NCBI GenBank assembly: GCA_030789695.1
Contig: CM061142.1
Span: 141,579,637-141,643,636, forward strand
Direction of reading: 5' to 3'
Source: Scilla litardierei
Lineage: Eukaryota > Streptophyta > Magnoliopsida > Asparagales > Asparagaceae
Length of the DNA stretch: 64,000 nt
How positions within the stretch are numbered: position 1 is the first letter of the stretch; each line of letters starts with the position of its first letter. The notes under the pieces were generated by a model that was not told the origin of the DNA, did no database searches, and saw nothing but the letters and a program-made list of their open reading frames with translations. Shown piece after piece: positions 30,719-42,541 of this stretch. The position numbers and the translations under genes are program-made.

Positions 30719-32849
30719 GACCTGTAAAATTTGTGAAGTTTCCTAGCAGTTGGTTAAGCCCATTGAAAGAATGTTCATTAGCCCGACAAAACAACAGAAG
30801 ATCATCTGCAAACACCAAATGCGAAATAGCCCCCCTCCTTCTCATAGGATGTATTTTGCCAGAGGAAATAGAGTTTTCAATAAGGAGAGAGAATGCATCC
30901 ATAGTAATGACGAAGAGATATGGGGAAAGGGGATCCCCCTGCCTGAGACCCATGTTACTGTCAAAGTAACCAACAGGTGAGCCATTGACCATTACTGAAA
31001 ATGTTGGGGTGGAGATACATTCAGCGATCTATGAGATAAATTTCCTGTTGAACCCCATACGGTGCATAATATATAGTATAAATTCTCGATTTACACTGTC
31101 AAAAGCTTTGCGTAGATCTAGCTTAAGGCAAGCTCTTGATCCCATGGGATTACTGAAATCTCGGATTTGTTCATGTGCAAGCAAAGCACTGTCAGACAGC
31201 AGTCTACCCTGCAAGAAGGCCGACTGATTGGGGGATATAAGTTCATGCACCACAGTCTTAAGCCTATTACAGATGATTTTACTGATAGCCTTATAAATAA
31301 CATTGCAACAAGCTATAGGTCTGTAGTCTCCCATGCTGGAGGCCGAAGCCTTTTTAGGCACGAGAGTAAGATTAGTATGATTAAGAGGGTGCATGAGAGA
31401 GCCATGGCGAAAAAACGAATGAATAGCATCAGAGATATCATTACCAATTGTGCTCCAGCAATGTTGATAGAAGTACCTATTAAAGCCATCCGGTCCAGGG
31501 GATTTATCCACCCATATTTGAAAAACTGCTTCTTTAATTTCTTCATTGGAAATATCACGCTCCAGCCAATTAGATGCCTCAGAAGTCAGAATCTTCATAG
31601 TCACTAGCCTTGGGAAGACATTCCAATAATTAGATTGGTGGTATAGATTGGCATAGAATATTGGAGCACTGGTTCTTAAATCTTCAAAGACATTGGAATG
31701 TACCCCTGTAGCATCTACAAGATGTCCCAAATTGTTAAAGCTCTGTCTTGCCTTCATAGCATTATAAAAGAATTTTGTGTTCTTGTCTCCAAGAGTAAGC
31801 CAGTATTGTCTACTTTTTTGCCTTAACATAGCCTCCTCCTCCAGCAAAAGCCCACAAAGCTTTTGGGAAAGCCACTGCTCTTCCTTTTGGAGAGAGATAT
31901 CACTTAACAGATTTCGATCATTTCGCATCTTCTCAAGTGAGGCCCGACAAACATCAATGTTTGTCTTTCTGTCTGCCACCCAGCTTCTAAGAGCATGCTT
32001 CAGATTTCGCAATTTAATGAAGATTCTATGCATTGGAGACCCAACGACATACTGATTCCAAACAGAGTCCAATACATCCTGGTAACCTACTTTATTGACC
32101 CAAACATTAAAAAATTTGAAAGGTTTTGGGTAAGATTTCACCTTAGTGTGTAGGTTGATGAGCATCGGAGAGTGGTCACTTGTGCACAGGTCCATATACT
32201 CAACGAAGGAGCTCGGTAGAACATCCAGGAAGCCTGCATTACATAGGACTCGGTCTAGCCTGGCAGTTATCCTCTGAGGGCCAATACGACGATTACACCA
32301 ACTCATAGGAGAACCAATAGATTTGAGGTCTAGCAGGGCGCACTTGTTGATACAATCATTGAACTCATCCAGTACATCCATTACACAACGTCTACCACCA
32401 CACTTTTCATTTAAGTATCTTACGCAGTTATAATCCCCAGCAAGAAACCAAGCATTACCATTGATATTTCCCGCATCCGCCGCCAAATGGTCCCATAGAA
32501 GAAGCCGCTCACTGCGTAAATTAGAGGTGTACACACCAGTAATAGCCATTGTCAACCCCCCTTTATTGGTACACCTTAATGTAATATGTTGCCTTGAAGT
32601 GGAGAAAAGAGCAGCCTGCCAAATATCATTGTCCCAGGCAATGAGGATGCGTCCATTAGAGCCGGCCATGAAATTCCCAACCGAATTCCAATTCCTAGGA
32701 AAGTACGATTTCCACTTCCCTCCTCCCTCTTTCAACTTTGTCTCAAGCAAGATAACCATAGACGGTTTAATTTTCTGAAGTCTGTCCCTGAGGCCTCTCC
32801 TTCTAACTGTGTTGTTGAGACCTCTTGTGTTCCAGACGAAAATAGACAT
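30719..32849 (-). pseudogene. ORF2 N-terminal half of LINE J: endonuclease and reverse transcriptase
   Basis: The endonuclease comes first: WNTRGLNN, MVILLETKL (catalytic Glu), AGDYNCV and SDHSPM (catalytic Asp-His). RT follows: KSPGPDGFN, YRPIACCNVIYKAISKI, QSAFLQGR and KLDLRKAFDSV. An in-frame TAG near 31031 replaces a codon in KFIS-IAECIS. RT then resumes with GLRQGDPLSPYLF and the catalytic FADD. The rest continues at 23736 beyond H. Apart from the stop and insertion the enzyme is well preserved. Its job is target nicking and target-primed reverse transcription. Confidence 0.85.
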
Positions 32850-32995
32850 TAATTTAGTAATGAGTTTGGCCTCGGCAAGGCCCCATCCTTCAGCCGTGTA
32901 CTTTTACGTACACCCCCTCCAGTTGTCGAATTTGACATTTGCACCTTCTTAACAGTACCTTCAACTCGAGTGGCCTGCATACATTGCTCCTGCTC

Positions 32996-33706
32996 CTATT
33001 CAGGGTTAATAATAGTTAGCTTATCAGGCATTGAATCCGATACAGGAGGACGGATGCGATCCACATGAGCTACGCCTCCAGAATTATCAGCCATTTCCCC
33101 ATGCGCTGTGCCTCCAGAATTGTTTCCCACTGAACAAGATGGAGTAGTAGCAGTAGGCGGATTCTCAGATGAAGGGCAAGCCACGGCCATAGCATCCATA
33201 TGAGCTTCTCTGTTGGGGATTACAGGCAACACAGGCTCATTTGTAGGATCATTTACATCTTCAGGCTCTTTTGGCTGATCCCCATTCACATCTTCAGGCT
33301 CCTTTGTAGACTCATTTAGCTGATCCCCATTCACATCTTCAGGCGCCTTTGTAGACTCATTTAGCTGATCCCCATTCACATCTTCAGGCGGGTCCTCAAT
33401 GGCCAAGTCTAAATGGATGTCAGAAGGTGGAACAGGAGTATTAGTTTTAGTCCCCGTTTGAGTATTATCAGTTGATTGGATTGAAGGGAGCTGGGGTTTG
33501 TCGGGGCATTTGTCATCCGAATGTCCAAAACAGATGCACTTGCTACACCTTGGAGGCTCCCCCTCGTATTTTGTATTAATACACACAATTGATCCATCAT
33601 CCAATTCAAGACTCCCCTTTTGTGGAAGGGCCTTTGTTGCGTCAACCTCCACCAGACATCTGGCGTATGACCAACGGTCAAGTCTGGCTGTTGATCTATC
33701 TAGACT
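32996..33706 (-). pseudogene. ORF1 C-terminal part of LINE J
   Basis: An RNA-binding ORF1 protein. The frame enters with RLDRWSYARCLVEVDATKAL, typical of plant L1 ORF1, and has a zinc knuckle CSKCICFGHSDDKC. A low-complexity tail follows in which PEDVNGDQLNESTK-like units repeat about four times (33260-33390). The N-terminal half is missing because the LINE is truncated at 33708, so no natural start codon remains. Confidence 0.75.
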
Positions 33707-33741
33707 TAGTCCCCGTTTGAGTATATATATGAATAAGTTCC

Positions 33742-34095
33742 TGCGCAGTCAGTACATGAAATTTTCCTGTTCTGACAGCGTTTTGGGGCATTAAAAAGTT
33801 TGAAAATTTTTCTGCAGAGTGTTCTACAACTTGTTGGCTACCTTCCCACCAATTTCAAATAAATCAGACATTGTTTGATCCTCCAACCATGCGTTTAAAA
33901 AAGATAGCTCAAATTCTGAAACTGTCGGTGCAATCTTTTTGAAACGCATGGATGAAGGCTCGAACGGTGTTGGATTGACTTGAAAATTGGGGAAAGGTAG
34001 CCAATAAGTTGTAAAACACTTTGCAACAAAAAAATACTTTTTAATGCCCCAAAAGTGCTGACAGCACAGGAAAACTGTTCATGTGCTGTTAGCAC
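33742..34095. mobile_element. Foldback element 1
   Basis: Long imperfect inverted repeats: GGGGCATTAAAAAGT near 33790 pairs with ACTTTTTAATGCCCC near 34040, and CTACAACTTGTTGGCTACCT near 33822 pairs with its complement near 34000. The centre pairs CATGCGTTT with AAACGCATG. No coding capacity. MITE-like; superfamily unclear. Confidence 0.65.
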
Positions 34096-34119
34096 GTGCA
34101 CGCGTGCTCACACACACAT

Positions 34120-34497
34120 TTGGAGGTGTGCTGACAACACATGTTCGGCCTACCTGTGATGTCAGCAATTTGAGGGGCAAAAACATTTTTTTTCAATTTT
34201 TTTGCAGAGTGTTCTACAACTTGTTGGCTACCTCCCCACCAATTTTCAAGCCAATCCGACACTTTTTAAGACTCCATCCATGCATTACAAAAAGATTGCG
34301 TCGGCAGTTTTCGAACTTGAACTATATTTTTGTAATGCATGGATGGATTCTCAAAAAACGTTGGATTGGCTTGTAAATTGGTGAGAATGTAGCCAACAAG
34401 TTGTAGAATACATTGAAAAAAATTTATAAATTTGTTTTTTGGGGGGGTCAAAACGCTGACAGCACAGGAAAATTTCCTGCGCTGTCAGCACACATAC
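34120..34497. mobile_element. Foldback element 2
   Basis: A second, related foldback next to the first. Arms near 34209-34290 and 34325-34412 share CTACAACTTGTTGGCTACCT and CCATCCATGCATTACAAAAA with their complements. Outer segments carry GCTGACAGCACAGGAAAA. Two adjacent relatives suggest tandem duplication or repeated insertion. Confidence 0.65.
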
Positions 34498-35399
34498 ACA
34501 TTCCTTAGATATATATAGGCATCCTGGGCTGCGGGCTTCAGGCCCGCAGTGAAAAATAAATATTTTTTTGTAAAGGCTTAAAGGTCTGCGGGCTTCATGC
34601 CCTAAGTCAAATTCCCTCCTCTTTTGGGTGGTGGGCCGAGCCCGTTGCAGAGCTACGGGCTACAGCCGATGGGCGTAAATTTTTTTCCATATTGATTGGG
34701 TTGGGCCAAAGGCCCAAGCGAAAAAGGGGGTGGGGGAACGGCGGGGTTTGCCACCGCTGCTCCCCCCGGCGTTTCTGTGTTGTAGATTGGGGGAGGAGGG
34801 GAGGGGAGGGGGTGCCAGCGACGGCGAGGGGTTGATTTTTGAGTTTTAATTTTTCTACAGATTGCCAAACCCTAAAAAGGGTAACGCCGCCGCTCAAGGG
34901 GGCGGTGTGCCTCCTCCTTTGGGGGTGGTGGTGGTTGCCACGGCGGCCGCCGGTGGGGCCGTGTGGCCGGGGGGGTTGCCACGGCGGCCGCTGGTGGGGC
35001 CGTGGGTTGGGGTATTAGTTTTTATTGTTTTTTGTTTTTTTGTTTTATTGTTTTACGAACACTAAGCTTGGGGTTTTTGATGTTCTTCCCTAGGATCGAC
35101 GGTAGAAAGCCGTCGTCTTTGAAATAGGGAGAATAAAAAATCGATTTTTTTCTAATCTGATCTTATGAGATCGACTTTTTGGGCATCATGATCATAATAA
35201 AAGAATATGATTTTATTGATTTCTAGAAATACCTCTAGTTCCGACCTTCAGATCTAGCGATGGTTAAGACACCTACGTGAGGTTTGGATTTGGTTCCTCA
35301 TTGTCCGAGTAGCTACGATCTTTCGATCCTCCGTCGTCTGCCAAGGCTTCCACAACGATCCAATCTCTCTTTATCAGTTTGTAGAACGTGCTGAGAACG
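34498..35399 (-). mobile_element. 5' leader of copia relative M (partial)
   Basis: Resembles the leaders of C, D and F: GGGCTTCAGGCCCGC-type motifs (34525-34660), a GC-rich stretch (34700-35010), AGATCGAC-type motifs, and at 35386-35399 a primer-site-like ACGTGCTGAGAACG immediately before LTR-like sequence. M's coding part is missing to the left. Frames in the GC-rich part are low-complexity. The assignment rests on layout and short motifs. Confidence 0.45.
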
Positions 35400-35619
35400 T
35401 ATTATGAAGCGTAGCCTTCTGGGGAGACCACATGCATTTATTTACATGGGATGAGAGAGTACATACATGAATGCAATACAATCTCTTAAATACATATAAT
35501 CTTATCACTCACACACATCATTATTTATTTACAACAAAAACAGATTTTTTGTCAGTGGACAGCTGAGATTGATTATAGAGAGAGAGAGAGAGAGAATTCA
35601 GATGTTAAAATTAGATTCG
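35400..35619 (-). repeat. LTR fragment of M/F, left of D
   Basis: Begins TATTATGAAGCG right after the primer-like site and includes (AG)n at 35577-35594. It is interrupted by D at 35619. The other part resumes at 56053 and ends CACTCACAACA at 56266. It could be the 5' LTR of M and also the 3' LTR of F. Confidence 0.4.
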
Positions 35620-35794
35620 TGTTAAGAGATATGGAGAAGAGTAACCATGGCCAATGGCCATGGTTCTTTATTTATAAAATTCATATGGCATTCCAAGAGA
35701 CTATTAGCATACCAAAGGTCTCCACCACATAAAGGGTGGTGGAGTAATGGAGGATAAATGGTGGGGAGGCCAAAGGCCTCCTCCACTCACAACA
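35620..35794 (-). repeat. 3' LTR of D
   Basis: 175 bp, TGTTAAGAGATATGG to CTCACAACA. It differs from 55877-56052 at about 5 positions. A polypurine tract (minus GGATAAGGGGGAG, 35795-35807) abuts it. Confidence 0.9.
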
Positions 35795-35980
35795 CTCCCC
35801 CTTATCCATCCATTACTTTGGTCTTAGCGTATAAGGCTAAAGGGGGTGGATACTTCTGGATCCTAAGTAATCGTGTTTGCCTCGTTAAAACCTTAGCTGC
35901 GGAAAACCCAGTGGGAAAAACCAACAGCTTAAGAGAAAAGAGTGCAACACACAGGTTACTCCCCCTCATCCGTACAAGCT

Positions 35981-38900
35981 TCAGGCTTGTAGGTCTTTCA
36001 GTTGTCTCATACCGATTCCTTTTACAAGTTTTACAAAAATACATTTTGGTAAAGATTTGGTAAAAAGATCAGCTAAGTTGTTGCAGGACTGGATCTGCTG
36101 AACTTCAATCTGCTTGTCCTCTTTTAGCTCGTGTGTCCAGAAAAACTTGGGAGATATGTGCTTCGTCCTATCGCCCTTGATGTAGCCCTTTTAAAGTTGA
36201 GCAATGCACGCAGCGTTGTCTTCAAACAGAACGGTGGGCTCCAAATCACTGGTCTTCAGGCCAGTAGATTGAAGAATGTGTTGGACGACGGATCGTAGCC
36301 AATAACACTCTCTGCTTGCTTCATGGATCGCAATGAGCTCCGAATGGTTGGATGACGTAGCTGTTGTGGTTTGCTTTACCGATCTCCAGGAGATATCAGT
36401 ACCTCCGTAGGTAAACACAAAACCTGTCTGAGATTTTGTCGCGTGCGGATCTGAGAGATAACCTGCATTAGCATAACCAAATAATTGGGGGGAGGCACCT
36501 CTCTGGTAGTAAAGTCCCAAATCTATTGAACCCTGGAGGTATCGCAGAAGATGCTTTACTCCGTTCCAGTGGCGCTTTGTAGGCACTGCACTGTGTCTGG
36601 CTAGGAGATTTACTGTAAACGCTATATTGGGATGTGTACAGTTAGCCAGATATAGAAGTGCTCCAATGGCACTGAGGTAGGGTACTTCAGGACCCAGTAT
36701 CTCCTCCCCCTCTTCCAGAGGCCGGACGGGATCCTTATGTATATCTAGTGATCTTACGACCATAGGGGTACATAAAGGATGACATTTATCCATATGAAAC
36801 TTGCGTAGAAGTTTCTTTGTATAATTAGATTGGTGTAATAGGATTCCACCTCTTAGGTGTTCTATCTGTAAGCCAAGACAATACTTTGTTTTGCCTAGGT
36901 CTTTCATTTCAAAAGTATGTTTTAGGCTTTCAGATATCTCAATGATCTCTACAGGAGATCCTATGAGATTTAAGTCATCTACATATACTGCTATGATGAC
37001 GAATCCTGTTCCCGTTCTTTTGATAAAGATACACGGGCAGACTTCATTATTCGTGAATCCTTGCTGTGCAAGGAAATGACTAAGTCTGTTATACCACATC
37101 CTGCCCGATTGCTTTAGACCATATAATGATCTATGCAGCCTTACAGAGAATACGTCCCGAGGTATCTCTTTCATCTCTAGGGGTAGATTAAACCCATCAG
37201 GAAGTCTCATATAGATATTTTTATCTATATCACCATATAGATATGCAGTCACAACGTCCATGAGCTACATTTCTATGCTTTCCAGAGAAGTTAGGCTTAT
37301 TAAAAATCGGAATGTGATCAAATCCATGACCGGGGAATACGTATCTTCGTAATCAATTCCCGGTCTTTGGGAAAAACCCTGGGCTACAAGGCGTGCCTTG
37401 TAGTGAACGATCACATTATTTTCACTTCTTTTTCTTATGAAAACCCACTTATATCCCACTGGTTTTACACCTACTGGTGTTTGGACTACTGGTCCAAAGA
37501 CTTCGCGTTTCAAGAGTGAGTCCAGCTCTACTCTTATTGCCTCGTCCCACTTTGGCCAATCATCTCTGCGTTTACATTCCGCTAGAGATCGTGGTTCGAC
37601 GTCATCGTCATATTCAGTGACGTGAACGGAAATATCAAACGCAAAATCGTCGTCGTCGACTGTGCTATTTTTGTCCAGTACTTCTCCAGTACGTACAAAA
37701 TTTAATGATGTTTCTCCTATTATTTTCTCTGTATGGGAAATAAGGAGGGGAGAATTAGCTGGTCTGAGCTCAGCATCCTGTGGAGGGATAATCTTATTAT
37801 CTCCAGGAGTCTTCCTCTTTCGAGGAACTTTATCTTTTGAACCTGGTGGACGTCATCTTTTCATTTGAGGTACAGCAAATTCTGCTGCCGGTGGATTGCA
37901 TCCATCTATGGGGATGCCAATCTTAGCTGGCGTATTGGCAGCAGGGACAGTGAACGGACAATCTTTTGGTTGTCCGTGAACTTATCAGGCAAAAGATGTA
38001 CTGTATTCTGGATGTGAAGGATCTTCAAGATCTCATCTTCACACAGATTAGTACGCGGATCATAAAGGGACAAAGACTTCTGGTCCCAACTAATGGCCTC
38101 AGTAGCTTTAGGCTTCTTAGACTGTGTGCCTAGTTTAGGAAAAATTTTCTCATCAAATTCACAGTCAGCAAAACGTGCCTTGAATGCGTCTCCCGTCAAG
38201 GGTTTCAAGGTATCTGATAATAGAGGGCGAATCAAACCCAATATAGATACCTAGACGACGATGAGGACCCATTTTGGTCCTCTGAGGTGGTGCTATTGGG
38301 ACATATACCGCACAACCAAACACTCTCAAATGAGAGATATCCGGAGGTGCGACATATGCAAGTTGCATCGGGGATAATGTATGACCTCCAGAGGGTCGTA
38401 TCCTAATAAGTGATGCGACATGTAAAATAGCATGCCCCCAAGCATCCACCGGTAACTGGGATTGCATAAGCAATGGACGTGCAATCCATTGGAGTCTCTT
38501 TATAAGGGACTCAGCTAATCCGTTCTGGGTGTGAACATGTGCTACAGGATGTTCAACTTCAATACCCGTTGCCCGGCAATAGTCTTCGAAGACTTGTGAA
38601 GTAAATTCGCCTGCATTATCAAGACATAGTTTCTTGATATGGTTATCGGGGAAATGAGCACGCAACCTTACTATTTGTGTCAATAGATTTGGAAAAGCTA
38701 GGTTGTGGGTGGACAAGAGGCACACATAAGACCATTTGGTTGATGCATCAATCAGTACCATGAAGTACCGAAATGGGCCACTTGCGGGGTGAATAGGCCC
38801 GCAAATGTCACCATGGATTCTCTCAAGGAAGCCAGGAGACTCTAACCCCACTTTCAGGAGGGAGAGTCTCGTTATAAGTTTTCCCTTGAAACAAGGGGGA

Positions 38901-39451
38901 CAAGGAAATTCACCCTTATGAAGAATCTTCAGGTTCTTCAATTTATGTCCACGGGATTCAGTGATGATGCGTCGCATCATTGCTGATCCAGGGTGACCAA
39001 GTCTATTGTGCTAGAGTTGGAACTCTGGCAGTGAATGGCACGTCTGGTGCTCAGTCATATTGGCTTCAATTGGTTGAATGTATGTATGGTAGAGACCCGA
39101 CGGGAGTCCCTTGAATTGCTCGCAGATGATCTTCTGGTCATCTTTTTGACGAGTTACATACAGATATTCAACCTTATTTTCATGTCTGGTTTCTAAATGA
39201 TATTCGTTTAAACGGAAGTCTTTGAAACTTACGAGATTTCTATTTGATTTAGGAGAGAATAATGCATTTTTTATTTGAAGTCTTGTGTTATTTGGGAGCA
39301 ATATAATTGCTTCACCAGATCCTTCGATTATTTGGGACAGTCCTGAAATTGTGATAACAGGACCGTCATATTTATTTATGTTATTAAAATAGCAATGTTC
39401 GCGAAGGATTGTGTGAGTCGAGGCACTATCCACTAGGCACTCATACTTCAT
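35981..39451 (-). pseudogene. Pol of D: protease, integrase, RT, RNase H (broken)
   Basis: Starts at ATG 39451, MKYECLVDSASTHTIL (protease, Asp-Ser-Ala). GAG-pre-integrase and integrase follow: ERIHGDICGPIHPASGPFRY and IDASTKW. A frameshift lies near 38200 and another near 37950. RT has GYKWVFIRKR, KARLVAQGFSQ and catalytic YVDD in VYVDDLNLIG; a TAG at about 37264 replaces an Arg just before LMDVVTAYLYG. RNase H has TDISWRSVKQ and SNHSELIAIHEAS, with a TAA near 36190, then KGDRTKHISPK and ADLFTKSL. The end is at 35981. At least four lesions make it inactive. Confidence 0.85.
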
Positions 39452-39578
39452 CTATATAAGCAAAAACGAAATTTTATTTGAGTAAAATGTAGACGACTTT
39501 CAAAAATAAAAGTTCATACTAAAGCAAATAAAAGATGAAGATACATCGAATTTTAAATGCATAGATAAAGGATGATGC

Positions 39579-40583
39579 TCAATCGAGCAGGTCGTCGTTC
39601 TCGAAGTCTTTTGCAGTAAACATTGTTGGCGGCTGAACAGCCGCCAAGTTTGTTTCAGGTAGAGACTTCTGGCTCGCCTGGTATAGATCCTGGAGGTGGC
39701 AAGGAGTTCGGCAGTTTCTGGACCAATGGCCAGTCATACCGCATCTATGGCATTTATCCTCCCAGTTCTTCTTAGGAAGTGACACTTGCTCGGTGTTCTT
39801 TCGCTTCCATGTGAAGTTTCGCTTTCCCTTATTGTTTTTGTTTGTCTGGGGAGCGGCACCTCTTGTTTGCTTCATTACAGCTTTCCCTTTGTTGTTTTTA
39901 GCCTTCCTCTTGTTTTCTGGGGAGAAACGTGGTGGGCTTCAGGGATAGGGGCAGTGCCGGCTGGACGTAAATTATGAGTGGCGAGCAGTAAGTCTCGATT
40001 CTTCTCTGCCCTAAGTAGGCATGAGAACAGATCAGAGAATTTCGTGAAGTTGCGTTCACGATACTGCTGTATGAGGATTGCATCTTTCTCGTGAAACGAG
40101 GTAAATGTCTTTTCCAACATGCGATGTTCTGTCACTTCTTCACCGCACAACTTCAGGCGTGAAGTGATGTTATGAAGTGCAGAAGTATACTCAGCGACGG
40201 ACTTATAGTCCTGAAGTCTGAGGTTTTCCCACTCATAACTGGCACGCGGTAATATAACATCGATTTGATGTTTATACCGTGCCTCCAGGGCTGTCCACAG
40301 GTCCTTTGGGTCCTCAACCATTAAGTATTCGGCCTTTAAGGTCCGATCTATATGTTTCCTAATGTAGATTATGGCTTTCGCCTTATCTACATCGGATACA
40401 GTGGTTGGAGTGTCGCTGCTGGATGCAGCAGAAGCATCGGCCGCTGCTGGGGCCGAGGAAGGAGCCAAAATGGACCCAAAGAGGGCCATCGAACGCAAGT
40501 GGAACGTCAGGTCCACTTGCCAACTCAGGTAATTCTTCCCTGCAGAGTCAAGTACTTCGAAATCGACGCTTGCCAATTAGCCA
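39579..40583 (-). pseudogene. gag: Gag of D (frameshifted)
   Basis: Copia gag with VDFEVLDSAGKNYLSWQVDL, AKAIIYIRKHID and TSRLKLCGEEVTE, ending with zinc knuckle CHRCGMTGHWSRNC and a stop at 39579. Compared with F, one base is lost right after the start codon and about 7 bases are lost near 39911, so the natural frame is broken twice. About 125 non-coding bases separate the gag stop from the pol ATG. Confidence 0.85.
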
Positions 40584-41200
40584 TTTTATCTACGCAATTT
40601 AAAATAAGCATGAATTAATTAAAATTGAAATTCACGCATTAAAAATTAAAATAAGAAAAATGTGGGGATCGGCCAGATACCCAAATAAATACAAAGTCCA
40701 AAGTCCGAAAATACAGTCCGTAAACAAAAGAAAAATACAATTTGGAAACCCAGAATGGGTCCTTATTTTTCCAATTTTACGCCTCCGTCTTCATTTTGTC
40801 GGTACACCGGTCTTTGGCAAAAATACATATAATCGTCACTTACAAATTCTCTCAAAAAAGAAAATTAAATTGCAAGGAATTTAAAGGGTATCAAATTGGC
40901 CGATCCCAAAAATCACATTTTAGCTTATATAAACATCCACACAGTTTATAAATGCTACAGGCACAGAATAAATAACCACGCATGTATATAACACAGGCAT
41001 ATAAAATATGGAAAAATAGACTATAAAATATAATAATCTCTCGGACCACGGGAAGACGTCATACACCGTTAGGTTAGTTTACTAACGGCAGAGCGGTCGC
41101 AGGATCCTTAAGATAATTATATTTTGAAAAAAATCCTAAAATTCCATAATTTAAAAATAATGCAATCGTGTCAATCTGTGTAATATATCATTTTTATTTT
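40584..41200 (-). other. 5' leader of D, AT-rich part
   Basis: Non-coding; closely matches F at 60545-61180, for example AGACGTCATACACCGTTAGG at 41054 and 61012. Confidence 0.6.
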
Positions 41201-41480
41201 TGGGCTGTCGGCCCAATTGCCAAAAATAAATAAAATAAATATTGCAATAAAATTTACTTGGCTTCTGGCCCAAATGAGTCAAATTAGAATATTATTAACA
41301 ATTGAGCTACAGGCCCAGTGCCAAAATTTTTAATTAACACATTAAAGATTGCAATAGAAATTATTGGGCTTAATGCTCGTTATTGGTAGGCAAAAAAAAA
41401 CTATTAAGTAATTGGGGCTGCAGGCCCATAGAATTTATTAAGTTATCGGTAGGCATAAATAGGCTGCAGGCCCAACAACA
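41200..41480. repeat. GGCCCA motif array in D leader
   Basis: About six copies of a GGGCTGCAGGCCCA-like near-palindrome near 41203, 41259, 41310, 41367, 41415 and 41461. The core TGGGCC/GGCCCA is the plant 'site II' motif bound by TCP factors. F has about twelve copies. Confidence 0.6.
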
Positions 41481-41614
41481 AGGCTATCTATTTTAATTAA
41501 ATTAAGCAAAATCAGCCATTAAGCCCATTTTTGGGTTGTGGAATGCAAAGAATCCTAAAACCCTAAGTCCGTCCCCTTAAATTCCACCCCGTCTATTACT
41601 GGTTTCGGCTAAGG

Positions 41615-42215
41615 TCCCCCCCCCCCCCCCCCCCCCCGCTGCTTGGTGGGGCTCAGCGCCGGCGGACAGAAGTGCCCCCCCACTTGGGGGGGCTCTGCTA
41701 CAGAAACCGCCCCGCCTTCGGGGGGGTCGGTGACAGGGAGCGCCCCCCTGCCTGGGGGGGTCGGCGACAGACACCGCCCCCTTCGGGGGGGTCGGCGACG
41801 GGGAGCGCCCCCGCCTGGGGGGGCTCGGCGGCAGACACCGACCCCCCTTCGGGGGGGTCGGCGACGGGGAGCGCCCCCCGCCTGGGGGGGCTCGACGACA
41901 GACACCGCCTCCCCTTCGGGGGGGTCGGCGACGGGTAGCGAAGGACCCCCCCTGAGGGGGAAGCGTCGGAACACCCCCCCCCCCCCCCCCCGTCGGGGGG
42001 GAGGGCGGGGTAGCGCGGAACGCCCCCCCCCCCCCCCCCTCCCCCCGTCAGGGGGGGCGGGGTAGCGGCAGAACGGCCCCCCGTCGTGGGGGTTGGGGGA
42101 GGGGGGACAGACCAAAGACCCCCCCCCCCCCCCCCCCGCTGGGGGGGGTTGGGGGGGCGCCCGAACGAAGACCCCCCCCCCCCCCCCCCCGCTGGGGGGC
42201 GGCGGCTCCCGAACG

Positions 42216-42260
<45 letters not shown>

Positions 42261-42380
42261 TCGGGGGGGGTCGCCGGAATAGCCCCCCCCCCCCCCCCCC
42301 CCCCGCCTGGGGGGTGATCGGGAGACCCCTGCCGTCGACGGGGGCTGGGGTAAGAACCCCCCCTTCGGGGGGATTAGGGC
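41615..42380. repeat. GC-rich poly-C/poly-G repeat in D leader
   Basis: Short units of C-run, TTCG or GCCTG, then G-run (for example CCCCCTTCGGGGGGG followed by TCGGCGAC), with homopolymers up to 44 C at 42216-42259. On the sense (minus) strand these are long G runs. The long frames here on both strands are low-complexity and not genes. Homopolymer lengths may be partly sequencing error. Confidence 0.75.
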
Positions 42381-42392
42381 TGTTAATTTATT

Positions 42393-42394
<2 letters not shown>

Positions 42395-42427
<33 letters not shown>

Positions 42428-42541
42428 GAAGGGAAAAGTAGGGAAAATAGGTGTAGAGGGTTAAGAGCCCCCTACCCTTGTATTTATAGCTTTCAATAGT
42501 GGGTTGGATACCCAATTAACCCAATGGGCCTATTCATAACA
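42395..42541 (-). repeat. 3' LTR of C with terminal (TTG)n expansion
   Basis: The LTR terminus TGTTGTGAAGGG has gained about nine extra TTG units (27 bp) compared with 55416-55535; the remainder differs at about 4 sites. A polypurine tract (minus GGATAAGGGGAAG) abuts at 42542. Confidence 0.8.

Larger units (their letters stand above)
22136..33708 (-). mobile_element. LINE J: L1-type non-LTR retrotransposon interrupted by H
   Basis: Nearly full-length on the minus strand: truncated ORF1 (32996-33706), ORF2 with endonuclease, RT and zf-RVT, and a 3' end with AATAAAG and an (AT)n tail. Element H splits ORF2. The 5' junction is near 33708, where the ORF1 frame hits a stop; the flank GTATATATATG there is AT-rich like the tail side, so a TA-type target duplication is possible but not provable. 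Confidence 0.85.

Noticed and set aside
41609..42499. Long Pro/Gly-rich frames on both strands
   Set aside because: Produced by C and G homopolymers in the leader of D; low complexity only.
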